DNA from: Nematopogon swammerdamellus | Lineage: Eukaryota > Arthropoda > Insecta > Lepidoptera > Adelidae | Direction of reading: 5' to 3' | Length of the DNA: 64,000 bases | Assembly (NCBI GenBank): GCA_946902875.1 | Contig: OX336349.1 | Coordinates: 18,561,891 to 18,625,890 of the forward strand | Part shown: positions 41,654-52,736 of the stretch, piece by piece | How positions within the stretch are numbered: the stretch's first letter is position 1 | How the letters are laid out: the number at the start of each line of letters is the position of its first letter | Notes under the pieces: generated by a model | What the model saw: only the letters and a program-made list of their open reading frames with translations | Databases searched by the model: none | What the model was told of the DNA's origin: nothing | Position numbers and translations under genes: made by a program

Positions 41654-42029
41654 ATAAGTAATAAGCACAAATTCAAAAATCCCCGCTAACAAAATAGATG
41701 AACGCCTGACTCCCGCGCTCACTCCCACAATAAAACCCAAACAATAGACGAAGCATCGTACAAATTGGTATCACGAGTGCACCATATTAAGCAAAGAACA
41801 TAATTTATTTATTGCGGTTCTAATTCACGTAAAGTCGTGAAGCTCGCCGTCATTACCGCGCGATGCATCTTCCTAGCCCCGTCGGCCCGCGCTTGTGCTC
41901 GAGTTTCTGTTGTAAGTTCAACTTTGTATTGTTGGTTCATAAAGAGGAGACTTTATTTTATTATCCTGCCAGCCTAATTTTTCTTGAGCCTATCAATGGT
42001 CTTGATACCTTGAGATCAATGGTCTAGAT
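41654..42029. other. unassigned DNA
   Basis: Nothing recognised. Confidence 0.5.
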
Positions 42030-42465
42030 CAGGGATGGGCATACTTTTTTCTACGCGGGCCAATATTTACAAACATGATCTATGGGGGGGCCAGGTTTTT
42101 GAATTTTTGGTTATAATTCTTTGATGAAATAAGGATATTTGTATTTTCCGAAATAAAGTTATTTATTGACTCATAGGTTTCAACAACGTTAAAGTTCTCT
42201 TAATTAGACAACATTTAATTATATGAATATCTATAGATATTCGAATCAGGTACAGTGTACCTGGTGCACTATGAAATAGGGAAATTTATATTTATTGCAG
42301 GGAATCTATAAAATAGGAACAAAGATTTAATGTAACCATATACAATATTTAATATATAAAGTCATGTATAATAAATTTATACACTTCTGGGTCGATGATC
42401 GCGGGCCGGATTGCAACCGTTCGCGGGCCCGAGATGGCCCGCGGGCCGTAGTTTACCCATCCCTG
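42030..42465. mobile_element. non-autonomous hAT element with 8-bp target duplication
   Basis: CAGGGATGGGCATACTTTTT at the left and CGTAGTTTACCCATCCCTG at the right are inverted termini, with CGCGGGCC motifs inside both ends. GTCTAGAT lies directly outside each end (42022-42029 and 42466-42473). CAGGG termini and an 8-bp duplication are diagnostic of the hAT superfamily. 436 bp, no transposase. Confidence 0.9.
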
Positions 42466-42510
42466 GTCTAGATTATTAAGTACACACAGTAAGCTTGGAA
42501 ATAGGATACC

Positions 42511-42675
42511 TTTTTTTTATGGATAGCGCGACACGTGGCATCGTTTCACCTACAAGTAGGTGTCTAACGATGCCCATGGAAATTATGTGATGCACGGGGA
42601 TTGCGAATGCCATGCCGGCCTGACAGGAGCCTTTTCACGCCCCTTTTGAAAAACCCCAGGCTGTACTTGGCTATA
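42511..42675 (-). pseudogene. J2 LINE, 3' terminal fragment
   Basis: T-run, GCGCGACACGTGGCATCG, GTGTCTAACGATGCCCATGG, ATGCCATGCCGGCCTGACAG and TTCACGCCCCTTTTG: diverged J2 tail on the minus strand. Confidence 0.75.
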
Positions 42676-43002
42676 AGCTATATCTGCTGTTTCAGCTCCC
42701 TGAGCTAAACAGGGTCTCTCATCCGGTGGTTCACATTGTCTTAAATTAATTTTGCATGTCAGGTAAAAAGTCATATCGAGTTCCTGAGCTGGAAGAGACA
42801 CGGGTATCAGGTCAGGAGTGCACAAGTTGAAGCCGATGCTAATGTAATAGCATGTGATTTATTTGGTAGACAGTAGAAGGTGTTTTAAATATGTACCTGC
42901 ACTGTATTACGTAAAAATCTTTAAGTGCGAGTTTCACTCGCGCACGGAGGTTTCCGTATGTATCCGCCTATCTTTTGTCTTTCAACCAAGACCAATTAAA
43001 TG
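42676..43002. other. unassigned; G-type scrap
   Basis: GAGTTTCACTCGCGCACGG near 42928 is a G terminus (minus); otherwise nothing. Confidence 0.45.
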
Positions 43003-43246
43003 GTGTAGTCGGCGGAGCCAAAAACACCTCTCCTCGCGTAAGCCGCCCGGGTTGGTACCACCGCACTGAATGAAACGTCGGTCGAAACCGCTATGTAAAT
43101 AGTTTGTGTTTTCCAACCAGTTCAGTGTAGCCGGCACGATCAAAGGGGGAAGCACTGACATGGCACCTAGTTCACCCGGTGTTATAGGCTGACATCACGG
43201 ACGTTGTAAGTGATGCAGACAACCGTGTCGGTTTCCATAAAAAAAA
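43003..43246 (+). mobile_element. L scrap followed by S1 SINE 3' half
   Basis: 43003-43040 (TAGTCGGCGGAGCCAAAAAC, ACCTCTCCTCGCG) is reversed L. From 43041 S1 runs from CCCGGGTTGGTACCACCGC through GGCACGATCAAAGG to the A-run. Confidence 0.75.
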
Positions 43247-43695
43247 CTATGAGCAATGCAATGCAGACAAATCAATTTTACAGTATTTTCTAGACTACTT
43301 AAAATAGTTACTGTACTGAACGCACACAACACTCAGCAATAACAATAGCAAATCCTTAGGTATGAATAAGACCAACTTGTTGAACCTAAGTTTTGAAGCG
43401 CTCTCAAGTCGTCCGGTGGAATCGTAAATATTAATTATTTGAAGAAGCTCTCAATTCTTGTTTTCCCAGGCTCTTCTACAAGCTTGGGTACATCTACATC
43501 TAGTTACGTTTTACGATAATACTGAGTAGGTATAATCGAAAACACGTCGTATTCTTACTTGCCATTCCTCTTATTTGAGTTTCACTTCGATTCGATTCGG
43601 CGTATTAAACCAATATAGAATGAGAAAGTTATCTTTTTTTTCTAAGTTAACCCCAGATATATCTCATAAAAAACCGACTTTATTGCACCATGGCG
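43247..43695. other. unassigned DNA
   Basis: No recognised element. Confidence 0.5.
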
Positions 43696-43983
43696 GCCTC
43701 ACGCACTCTATGTACTTACGCGCGCTAACTACCTACCGCCCGACGGGCCGCCGGCGGTCTTTTTCAGTAGAAATTCGTCAGCCGCGCGAAGTATACATAG
43801 ACGCTCGCCCACGCAACTGCGCGCAGCTGCAAAGCAATAACCACTTTACACTCGATCGTTAAGGTACATTTTCGCACGCAGCGATTGGCGATGTGAAACA
43901 GTAAGCTATTAAAGCCCGAAGGTAGGAACATTTTCTATGGAGTGATTTATCTGTTACGAAGTAACTATTAAGTAATCTGTGAC
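43696..43983. repeat. D repeat, copy 2
   Basis: Nearly identical to 22586-22890, lacking CGCGC between GGGCCGC and CGGCGG. The plus-strand frame gives an Arg-rich ORF (to 43862), but the indel relative to copy 1 is not a multiple of three, arguing against coding. Confidence 0.8.
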
Positions 43984-44798
43984 CATGGGCGTTGAGCCCT
44001 ATATCGCTTACATGATAATTTATTTCAGTTTATTTATGAATTATTTATGAATACATTATGGACAAGACAAGTACATTTTTATCGGCCCATTCGGTATACA
44101 CGACGAGAATGGACCGTCAAAAAAACTCTCTTACTGCCGTCTTAGATAGGTGCTTATAAGAAATTAGTTTAACAAGAACTCAAACTGGAGGTCGAAGACC
44201 TAGCAGACCGAAGTGTCGATGGACTGGCGACATTAAGACCGCAGCTGTAAGCAGTGAATTCATGTTCGATTGATTAGTCGAGAGTCGGGGGATGACTGTG
44301 GCCAGAATTCGACTACCTGATGATGAAAATCAAGACGACGACGACGACGATGATCATGATGATGTTGGTGCTTGAACTTGTCACAATCTTTTCAATGATG
44401 ATAACGATGATGTCGAAGACGATAGCGATGGTGGTGATAGAAAAACAAAATCATTACCCGCAGCAGAATCCGCAAATTTCATGTTTTCATCAAAACATTA
44501 CCCCGTCCGAAACAAGAGGAATGCAAACAACGTAACTCCCAGGGCGCCATCTATAATTTTCTAACTCAACCATCGACATACATCATGTTCTAACCCGCAA
44601 TCTGCGCGATGATCCGGGGAACTATATTGCATATTTATCAACCTTTGACACGACTATACTGCAGGCACGATGCAATATATGAACTGGCTTTAGGTCGACA
44701 TCAGAACCGCTTGAAACATGGAAGACCTTTTTATAGAATCTGACGTTGTGAGCTCACACGATTTCCAACCATCACAACTTGATTTTAGTGCTTTGAGC
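43984..44798. other. unassigned; GAC/GAT-rich tract
   Basis: 44320-44440 is rich in GACGACGAC and GATGATG repeats. No gene recognised. Confidence 0.45.
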
Positions 44799-45759
44799 GC
44801 TTCCCTGTGATCGCGCCAGCTACACTGAACAGGATGAACGGGATGATCCCGACAAGTTGAATTATAGCGCCTAGTAAGTTAAGGATGCATAGGACCCTTC
44901 AATTTTTGTTCACCTAAATGAACCAAACTCATAAGCGACTGTCAGCATCCTTGAAGTCATCCGAATATCAACTTGCGAAAATTACGCCTCCAACGATATC
45001 CTGCGACAGAATATGTGGTCTGCCCACAGCTGTAATCCCAGCTTGTTTTAATCGGTGCGGGAATGGCGACTCCATCAGCTATTTTCGTATGACAATGTAT
45101 TATCTCATTTCGCACTGTCCTATTTTAATAAGACACCAAAAATAACACATTCCGTAGTTCTTTGGATCAACTTCCAATATAAAGCAAAGCCGTCGACCAT
45201 TGAATTTGAAACAGATCGAGGTAGCATGTTCCATTCCCTAACATCTTCATGGAGCAAAAAGGCAGGAAAACAAACATGTTTAGTGAAACAAGGTGGTTGA
45301 ACCGAGGCGTGATGGTCATAGGTGCATCAGGGCTCGATCGGAACAGGGAAATGCGAAATCTATCTTGGGGCAAGGAAGCACTCGAAAGCGATACGAGAGC
45401 GATTTTCAGACATTCAACGCTCGCGAAGTTTTCCTTCATGCTTGGAGTTCTCAGCTCAGATGATTTTGCAATGTAGCATCATATTGTATATGTTTCTTCT
45501 TCTTATTTTACAACTTATTCATGGGTTTTACTGCTTCAGATTTTAGCGATCCCGTTTTTCATTCGATCTCCTGACTTTCAGTCTTGACTTGATCTGTAAA
45601 TAGCAATAGTCATATTTTTATTGGAACCGTTTTTGAATAGATCCTCTGCATCTTTCCCAGTGCATGTGTCTTCTTGTCTTCTTGCTCCTTATTATTTGTT
45701 TTGTCATTTTGTCTAAACATGATGGTCGATATTTTGCTGTAATAAATTAAAAAAATTCT
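44799..45759. other. unassigned with S1 scrap and overlapping ORFs
   Basis: 44799-44840 (GCTTCCCTGTGATCGCGCC, AGCTACACTGAAC) is a reversed S1 scrap. Between 45055 and 45546 ORFs of 70-90 codons on both strands overlap (minus 45167-45439, plus 45249-45476). The non-AT-rich composition hints at an old transposon or exon, but no motif is recognised. Confidence 0.35.
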
Positions 45760-45840
45760 TGCAGCATCGATTACTCTGCTTACTACCGTTATCAGGATAC
45801 AGCGTGATGATATGAATTGATGTATCTGTGTGTAGGTATC
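45760..45840 (+). repeat. A repeat, 3' fragment
   Basis: CTTGCAGCATCGATTACTC, TGCTTACTACCGTTATCAGG, ATACAGCGTGATGATATG. Confidence 0.6.
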
Positions 45841-45869
45841 TATTTTACTATATTACCCTCTAAAAAGAA

Positions 45870-46055
45870 AACATCACCTGCTATATCCGCGATGTCAGCC
45901 CATAACACCTTGGTGAACTAGGTGGCATGTCAGTGCTTCCCTTCGGTCGTGCCGGCTAAACTGAAATGGACGGAAATCATGAACTGTTTACATATCCGTT
46001 TCAACAGACCTTTCATTTAGTGCGGTGGTACCAAACTGGGTGGGTCGTATCCTAA
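45870..46055 (-). mobile_element. S1 SINE, 3' half
   Basis: ACATCACCTGCTATATCCGC to GCGGTGGTACCAAACTGGG; both ends eroded. Confidence 0.75.
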
Positions 46056-46404
46056 CACAGTCACAGTTTGGTGTTTATTAAAAAAAAATATTTATAACCC
46101 TACGACACGGTCTCGTGTGTTCTTAAAATGGAAAATGACTGTAGTGAATACATGATGAGTTATTTATTTTAAACATTTCTAAATAAAGAAATGTTTGAAG
46201 AACTCGCTTCGCAGCCGAGTGTTTCACCTCACAGTACAGAGAAATGTGAAATATTGATTGTGTATGGGTTTAGCTGATAATACATCTGCCTGCACTGCGC
46301 GGCCCGCGTCGTGACACACTCCGCCGCGTCTAGTTACATCCTAGCTGCTGGCGGAGTAGACATTTTTGATACTTGGGTGTGAGTAGTCTGAAAAAAATAC
46401 ACAC
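46056..46404. other. unassigned DNA
   Basis: Nothing recognised. Confidence 0.5.
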
Positions 46405-46712
46405 AGATCAGTTACGTGTTGGAGCGTAGTAGGAATTTGTGATAATTTTACATCAATAGATCTGAGAAAAAATGGAGCAGTTGTGTGTCTGGAGCGTAGT
46501 TAGTAGAAATTTGTGATAATTTGACATCAGTAGATCTGAGAAAAAATGGAGCAGATGTATGTCTGGAGCGTAGTTAGCAGGAATTTGTGATAATTTGACA
46601 TCAGTAGATCTGAGAAAAAATGGAGCAGTTGTATATAATCTGGAGCGTAGTTAGTAGGAATTTGTGATAATTTGACATCAGTAGATCTGAGAAAAAATGG
46701 AGCAGTTGTATT
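46405..46712 (+). repeat. 70-77-bp minisatellite, about 4 units
   Basis: GGAGCGTAGT landmarks at 46421, 46491, 46565 and 46642. Units contain GAATTTGTGATAATTTGACA, TCAGTAGATCTGAGAAAAAA and TGGAGCAGTTGTAT. Origin unknown. Confidence 0.85.
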
Positions 46713-46929
46713 TATTTATTTGTTATTTTTCACGATCATATATTATTGCGAAATAAGCGCCTGTTCATGTGTTTTTTTTATATTCATTAATAGAAATATA
46801 TAGGTATCTATAAAGTAATAGAAGTTTGAAGTCTGGTACAACGGGCACCATACGTCGGCTACATGAACTCCCGCAGTCCCTGAACAAGCCCGTGATATAG
46901 AATATACTTTTGTATTATCATCATCAATC

Positions 46930-47265
46930 TGTAAGGGATGGTCAAGGAGTAAGTTACTTTGTTTGATGAAATACTGCGTTTGTAGACCTTATGTATATAC
47001 TAAAACTAAATTGACGATTTTTAGAAATATTTTCTGTATGTATGTATCTTCCTCCATAACTCTTAAACCGATCATCCAAATTCGATGAAACTTAGTACAA
47101 GCACATATAAATACTCGTGGCACCGAATAGGCTAAATAAAATTCAGTTCCGGTTACGCTAAGATGTGGCTCTCATACAAACCGAATTATTCCGCGCGCCG
47201 AAATAAAGGTACATCTCTTTAAATACGAATTTCACGCGAGTGAAGCCGCGGGCAAAAGCTAGTAT
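46930..47265 (+). mobile_element. H Helitron-like element
   Basis: GTAAGGGATGGTCAAGGAG to ACGCGAGTGAAGCCGCGGGC, AAAAGCTAGTAT, with a small deletion before the terminal hairpin. Confidence 0.75.
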
Positions 47266-47611
47266 TATAATATAAATATCAAGACACATTCACCCCTGGC
47301 TGTACAATTTGTAGGTTCGCGGGCTATGGACGCCATTATGTTAACAAGAGCGCGATCGCAGCGCCCTCCGTCGCGCCGCGGCATGCGCGCGAAGCACGGT
47401 AATGGTTCGTCCGATCGAAATACCGGCCGATATTGGGATACGGCGTTCCCGAGGAATAAGGTTGTACTTTATAGGAAAATATAGCCTACTTGCAGTGCAC
47501 TTATATTGGCTTGCAAGCAGAGAATATATCTTAGAACTGATTTTCTCATACATCGTGTACGATGGATTTCTTCCATTTATTTATTTATTTTTGTTTTTTT
47601 TTTTTATTATT
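47266..47611. other. unassigned DNA
   Basis: Short CG-rich patch at 47345-47400; no gene. Confidence 0.5.
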
Positions 47612-47742
47612 TAAACTGAGACGGTTGGCTACATCACCTACAACATCCGCAATGTCAGCCCATAGCACCGGGTGAACTAGGTGCCATGTCAGTGCTTCCC
47701 TTCATTTCATGTCGGCTACACTGAAACACGAACTATTTGAGA
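47612..47742 (-). mobile_element. S1 SINE, 3' tail
   Basis: ACTGAGACGGTTGGCTACAT to TTTCATGTCGGCTACACTG. Confidence 0.8.
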
Positions 47743-48262
47743 TCTCTCTCTCTCTCTCTTTCTCTCTTTCTGTCTTCTCTCTCTTTCTGTCCTTCCCTCT
47801 CTACCTCCCTCCCTATTACCGCTGATACAACTGACTTTTATTTATAAGCAGTAGCTTTAATTAATATTTTATTTATTCGGAAAACATGATAATATGCTTT
47901 AAACCAGTTTCGCAGTCAATCTATGTCTCAACTGAGTGGCTTCCGTTTTACCGTCATCGTGTGTGTGATAGTGAAATATTGTATTTTGTGATCAACAGAT
48001 GGTTATAAACTAATTTTCTTTCTGTTTTTCATTCATTATTTCTTTCTTTCTCTCTTTCTTTCTTTGTCTCCTTCCTTTCTTCTTTATTTCTTTGTTTGTT
48101 TGTTTCTTTCTTTCTTTCTTTCTCTCTTTCTTTCCTTCTCTCTTTCCTTCATTCTTTCTTTCTTTCTTTCTCTCTTTCCTTCCATCTTCCTTTCTTTGTT
48201 TTTTTCTCTCTTTCTTCCCTTCTCTCTTTCCTTCCTTCTTTCTTTCTTTCTTTCTATCTTTC
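47743..48262. repeat. CT- and (TTTC)n pyrimidine tracts
   Basis: CT-rich 47743-47815 and a long TTTC/TTCC tract 48030-48262. The two hydrophobic ORFs over the latter (Phe/Leu/Ser repeats) are translated low-complexity sequence. Confidence 0.9.
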
Positions 48263-48754
48263 TAGCCCGATTTTCGAGATATAGTTTGATGGTATATTTT
48301 ATCTAACATACATTGCATACGCATTTATGTAAGAAACACAATGTCTTCGGTTCGTAACTTAAAATCAAGGATCCAAGCCCGGCGCGATTATAGAATTTAT
48401 TATTTTTCGCATTTTCAAAGATAATTCATTCAGCTCACGGCATAAGCAGTTCGGACTAATCCTGTACCTTCAACATTCTTAAGCCTTTCTGGCACGATAT
48501 GCAAATACGACATTTTTTTAACGAAATCGACATTCGATCTTATCGTGAAGACACAAAATCGACAATCGGTTGGAGGTCTCTATGGAAATAGAATGTATGA
48601 AAATTATCTACAAATTATGTAAAGTACAAAAGAATATACCCGATAGCACTGACACAATGGATTGGCCTAAATCATTAACTTGGGGGTGATGATCTAGAAC
48701 GCTGTAACAGGCATTTTTTTAAATTCAATTTTTATTCAAATAATTTAGTTCCAA
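48263..48754. other. unassigned DNA
   Basis: Nothing recognised. Confidence 0.5.
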
Positions 48755-48870
48755 TAATAAGACTACGCCGTCTGTCCGACTTTAAAGGGTTGTCTGTACC
48801 TTTTGAACCGTAATAGACAACCGGTTGAAGTTTTCACCTAGTATGTGTTATTATGGCGGATAAATAAACC
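48755..48870 (+). mobile_element. G element fragment
   Basis: CTACGCCGTCTGTCCGAC, CCTTTTGAACCGTAATAGAC, CGGTTGAAGTTTTCACC, GTGTTATTATGGCGGAT. Confidence 0.65.
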
Positions 48871-49348
48871 CGGGGGACAAACAAAACACTGTTTTTTCAA
48901 AGATTTTGTTTTGTTTTTGATCTGTCTTAAAAACGGTAATATTAATATTATATTTGGGGGGTTCGCTGGGTTAAGCATTGGTAGTGTTCTCTGGAGCTGT
49001 ATGGAGTTCACCAAATTACCAATCTAGCAATCTACTGTGCCAGCGGTGGGTCACACTAAAGTAGAGCCCAGCAAGTCCGACATTCACGTCCTCGTCGTGC
49101 TCCCTGGGCAATGTTGCGACGATGCCTTTGGCATTACCACCGTCCCAGAGTCGCAACAGCTGAGGAATGTCGGACGCAGGCGATCATCCTGCGCCTAAAC
49201 AGGATTTATTTTTTCAGCCTCACTATGTGGTAGACAAGTCCTCCACTATGTCGTCCGGGTTGGTACCACAGGTCGTAGGCGAAAAACTCCTGATGTGGCT
49301 CTGCTACACTTGGAGGCCAGCCTGCGACTAGCCGGTCGGTGGACTTGA

Positions 49349-49726
49349 GTGTGTCGGGGGTGTCCTGGGTTGTGGATGCTAGTGTCGCTCGCACTCCAGA
49401 CTCCTTTTAACCGACTGACAGCCGCAGGGGTCAGGGAGAGCCGGTGGAAACAGGTGACCGCTGCCTGCCTGCGTGGTAGTACAGGGGCCCGGCACACGGC
49501 CCTCACCAACCCGTGTGCTGGCTGCCCTATCAACACGCGAAAATCCCTGTCAGAGAGCATTGTGGGGCTGGTGACCATGGGAGACCACATGTTTTCTGGG
49601 AGGGGGGGCCCGGGGGTCCTCTCGCTCTCTGCGACTGTCAGTTGGTTGAGTCTATCCGAGTTGCACAAGGCATCACCGCGCCCTGGGCACATTCCGATAC
49701 ACTCCACGAATCAATCACCCATCTAA
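49349..49726 (+). CDS. possible short upstream ORF (ORF1 remnant or 5' UTR)
   Basis: 126 codons open after a TGA at 49346, in the same frame as the main ORF, ending TAA-ATT-ATG so that only three bases separate it from the next start. No ATG at its beginning and no zinc knuckle (CX2CX4HX4C) or coiled coil of an ORF1 protein. The arrangement looks like an ORF1/ORF2 boundary with most of ORF1 lost, but may be coincidence. Confidence 0.2.
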   Translation: MCRGCPGLWMLVSLALQTPFNRLTAAGVRESRWKQVTAACLRGSTGARHTALTNPCAGCPINTRKSLSESIVGLVTMGDHMFSGRGGPGVLSLSATVSWLSLSELHKASPRPGHIPIHSTNQSPI

Positions 49727-49729
49727 ATT

Positions 49730-52678
49730 ATGAGCCGAACAAAAAATAGAAAACTGTATAAACCTTCAGCGGCCCGTTCTCCCTCAAAATTTAAGGTAGA
49801 CCTCGCCAATATAAGAGGTCTACACACAAATTTCTCATCCGTCGCCTGCCATCTGCAGACGGCGAGGCCTCACCTCCTCTTTCTTACGGAGACCCAGATC
49901 GGGCGTCCTGCGGACGCATCCTACCTGGACGTTCCTGGTTACAATCTTCAGGAACGTTTCATGGCGAAGGGTGGTGTCTGCTTGTACGTTGGATCTGGTG
50001 TCTCCTATACCCGGCTCACCCGATTTGAAGACCCTGTTTTTCCTGTGTTATGGATCCGCGTGAATCTTCCCCACGTGGTGAGGATTTACGCGGGTGCATA
50101 CAGATCCCCTAACCTCAGTGCGTCAAGAACAGAGGCATTTTATGAGCATCTCAGCAGTACGGCAGACAAACTGCTTTGCGAGTTCCCTACGGCGGAGTTA
50201 GTGATGCTGGGTGACTTCAATGCTAAACACCAAGACTGGTTGGGCTCCCCCATCACTGACCATGCCGGCAGGGAGGCTTACAACTTGGCCATTGCGCACG
50301 GGTTGACGCAGTTGGTATCCGGAACCACTCGGATACCTGATAACCCTGCCCATCGACCTAGTTTGTTGGACCTTGTGCTGACTACCGAGCCAAATGGTTA
50401 CAAGGTGAGGGTCGAAGCTCCCCTCGGAAACTCCGACCATTGCCTTGTACGCTCAACTGTGCCAACTGTACACTTCGCGGAAGCACGTGAATGTAGTACG
50501 CGAACAGTTTGGCACTACCGGTCAGCACAATGGGATGACTTCCGTTCCTTCCTGGGAGCCTACCCTTGGCACGACGTTTGCTTCTCTTCTCCAGACCCAT
50601 CCCTGTGTGCCCAATCGGTCGTCGATGTGATCGCACAGGGTATGAATTTCTTCATACCTACCTCCACCGTTCCCATCGGCGGCCGCCATAAGCCTTGGTT
50701 TGATTGTCAATGCAGACTGGCTATTGACACTAAGAACAAGGCTTATAGGAAATGGCTGCAGAATAGGTCTGTCGAGAACAGACGAGAGCTCAACGTCGTT
50801 GCTAGGTCCTGCAAACGAACGCAAAACTTGGCCAAGTTCAGGCACGACCGTGGAATTGGCGCGAAACTTGCACGTAGCCCTTCGGGTAGCCGCGCCTTCT
50901 GGTCTCTCGCCAAATCCATCGGTCGGAATTTCTGCCGTCCAGCTACACCTCCGCTGGAACGTCCGGATGGCTCGCTCGCTATACTCGCGAAAGAAAAGGC
51001 GAATATCTTTGCACGCCTTTTCGCATCCAACTCAAACATGGACGACCTGGGCGCCAACCCCCCTTCATTACCCCATTGCGGGCGTATGATGGCAAATATT
51101 AGGTTCCACCCCAGAGTCGTCCATAAAACACTACGTGAGTTGGATATTTCGAAGAGTAGTGGGCCTGACGGCGTCCCGGCGATCGTCTTGAAAAATTGTG
51201 CTCTGGAATTGGCGCCAGTGCTCACCCGCCTATTCAAACGCTCCTATTCCTCCGGATCAATGCCTTCTTGCTGGAAGAGAGCTTCGGTCCAGCCGGTCCC
51301 CAAGAAGGGGGACCCAGCGAACCCATCGAACTATCGCCCTATTGCGATAACCTCACTTTTGAGTAAGGTTATGGAGCGTATTGTCAACTCAGCGCTCCTG
51401 ACGTACCTAGAAGACTCTAAACTCCTCGACGACAAACAATACGGCTTTCGCAAGCAAAGGTCGACTGGAGATCTTCTAGCGTACGTCACGCATTTATGGG
51501 CTGAAAGGCTCGATGGTTTTGGGGAATCGCTGGCGGTCGCTCTGGACATATCCAAAGCATTCGATCGCGTCTGGCACCGGGGACTCTTAAGCAAGCTTCC
51601 GGCCTACGGTGTCCCTACAAAACTGTGCACCTGGATCTCCAGCTTTTTGAGTGGCCGGTCGATATTTGTCACCCTAGATGGTGCCTGCTCGGCCGACTAC
51701 TCAATCAATGCTGGTGTTCCACAAGGATCCGTGCTGTCGCCTACGCTGTTTTTATTGTTCATCAACGACATGCTCTCGCTCGGCGAAATACACTGTTACG
51801 CGGACGACAGCACGGTGCACGAAGGGTTCATCAAGGACTGGAAGGGTAGAGAGGCCTCAGCAGCAAACGCGAGACGCGAAACTGTTGCTCGGGTTGACCA
51901 GGTTCTCGAAAAAGTATCCTCTTGGGGGAAGAAGAACTTGGTCAACTTCAACGTAGCCAAGACGCAAGCTTGTGCCTTCTCTACTAAGGCTGATCCGTTT
52001 CCTCTCCAAGCCACTTTTCAGGGCAGCCAAGTCCCCAACGATGGTAGTCTGGGTGTCCTGGGTATGGAGGTGTCCAGGGACGTTGGGTTTCGATCGTTCA
52101 TAGAGTCCAAGGCGAAACTAGCGTCTCGAAAATTAGGAGTCCTTTACCGCTGTCGGCGATTTTTCACGCCGGTCCAACTGCTTACACTCTACAAAGCACA
52201 AGTAAGACCGGTGATGGAATATTGCAGTCATCTTTGGGAGGGTTCCCCTGAGTACCTTCTTTCAGCCTTGGATTCTATTCAGCGACGAGCCATTCGCCTC
52301 ATTGGTGACTCCGTACTCACAAAGGACCTTCAACCCCTAAAGCACAGACGTATCGTTGGGTCATTGAGCCTGTTTTATCGGTACTACTATGGCCGCTGCT
52401 CTGACGAACTTGCTTCCCTTATCCCTCCTCCTCCTGTTCGCCTTCGCCAAACCCGCCATACTCTCGCGGAACACCCGTTTGTAGTCGACAGAAGAGTTCT
52501 TCGAACTGCACGATTCTCTAAATCGTTCTTGTGCCGCACTGCAAAGGTGTGGAACGGGCTCCCAGGAAATATCTTCCCCCACTCCTACAATCCACAGATC
52601 TTCAAATCGCGGGTTAATAGCCTTTCCCCAGCAACATTAGTCCACCTCCAAGCCGGACTGGCACCTCCTCGGGGGTGA
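49730..52678 (+). CDS. LINE endonuclease-reverse transcriptase (J1 ORF2)
   Basis: 982 residues. Residues about 22-245 form an apurinic-like endonuclease: Asn27 (LANIRG), Glu54 (LTETQIG), Asp162/Asn164 (GDFNAKH), Asp214 (LLDLVL) and Asp236-His237 (SDHCLV). RT spans about 510-780: PVPKKGD--NPSNYRPIAIT, YGFRKQRST, motif A LDISKAFDRVWH (Asp606), motif B AGVPQGSVLSP, motif C CYADD (690-693). The C-terminus (RPVMEYCSHLWEG, SIQRRAIRLIGD, RTAKVWNGLP) is typical of jockey/CR1-group proteins; no RNase H. The protein nicks target DNA and primes cDNA synthesis on it. The first ATG is preceded by an in-frame TAA two codons upstream. No stops or frameshifts: a young copy, possibly competent if a promoter and ORF1 are not needed. 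Confidence 0.95.
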   Translation: MSRTKNRKLYKPSAARSPSKFKVDLANIRGLHTNFSSVACHLQTARPHLLFLTETQIGRPADASYLDVPGYNLQERFMAKGGVCLYVGSGVSYTRLTRFEDPVFPVLWIRVNLPHVVRIYAGAYRSPNLSASRTEAFYEHLSSTADKLLCEFPTAELVMLGDFNAKHQDWLGSPITDHAGREAYNLAIAHGLTQLVSGTTRIPDNPAHRPSLLDLVLTTEPNGYKVRVEAPLGNSDHCLVRSTVPTVHFAEARECSTRTVWHYRSAQWDDFRSFLGAYPWHDVCFSSPDPSLCAQSVVDVIAQGMNFFIPTSTVPIGGRHKPWFDCQCRLAIDTKNKAYRKWLQNRSVENRRELNVVARSCKRTQNLAKFRHDRGIGAKLARSPSGSRAFWSLAKSIGRNFCRPATPPLERPDGSLAILAKEKANIFARLFASNSNMDDLGANPPSLPHCGRMMANIRFHPRVVHKTLRELDISKSSGPDGVPAIVLKNCALELAPVLTRLFKRSYSSGSMPSCWKRASVQPVPKKGDPANPSNYRPIAITSLLSKVMERIVNSALLTYLEDSKLLDDKQYGFRKQRSTGDLLAYVTHLWAERLDGFGESLAVALDISKAFDRVWHRGLLSKLPAYGVPTKLCTWISSFLSGRSIFVTLDGACSADYSINAGVPQGSVLSPTLFLLFINDMLSLGEIHCYADDSTVHEGFIKDWKGREASAANARRETVARVDQVLEKVSSWGKKNLVNFNVAKTQACAFSTKADPFPLQATFQGSQVPNDGSLGVLGMEVSRDVGFRSFIESKAKLASRKLGVLYRCRRFFTPVQLLTLYKAQVRPVMEYCSHLWEGSPEYLLSALDSIQRRAIRLIGDSVLTKDLQPLKHRRIVGSLSLFYRYYYGRCSDELASLIPPPPVRLRQTRHTLAEHPFVVDRRVLRTARFSKSFLCRTAKVWNGLPGNIFPHSYNPQIFKSRVNSLSPATLVHLQAGLAPPRG

Positions 52679-52736
52679 AATTGGCTGCGCCTGAGGTTGC
52701 GACCTCGGACAGAGCCACCCAGTTCGGTAGCAATAA

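Noticed and set aside
43575..43862. Arg-rich 95-codon ORF in D copy 2
   Set aside because: The other D copy has an indel that shifts the frame, and the ORF starts outside the repeat.
48064..48306. Phe/Leu/Ser-rich, membrane-like ORFs
   Set aside because: Translation of a TTTC pyrimidine tract, not real membrane proteins.
49246..49707. 153-codon minus-strand ORF as a gene
   Set aside because: Overlaps the LINE 5' region in a GC-richer block, antisense, with no motif; likely a shadow.
50198..52582. Many ORFs in other frames of the LINE
   Set aside because: All are shadows of the 982-codon ORF.
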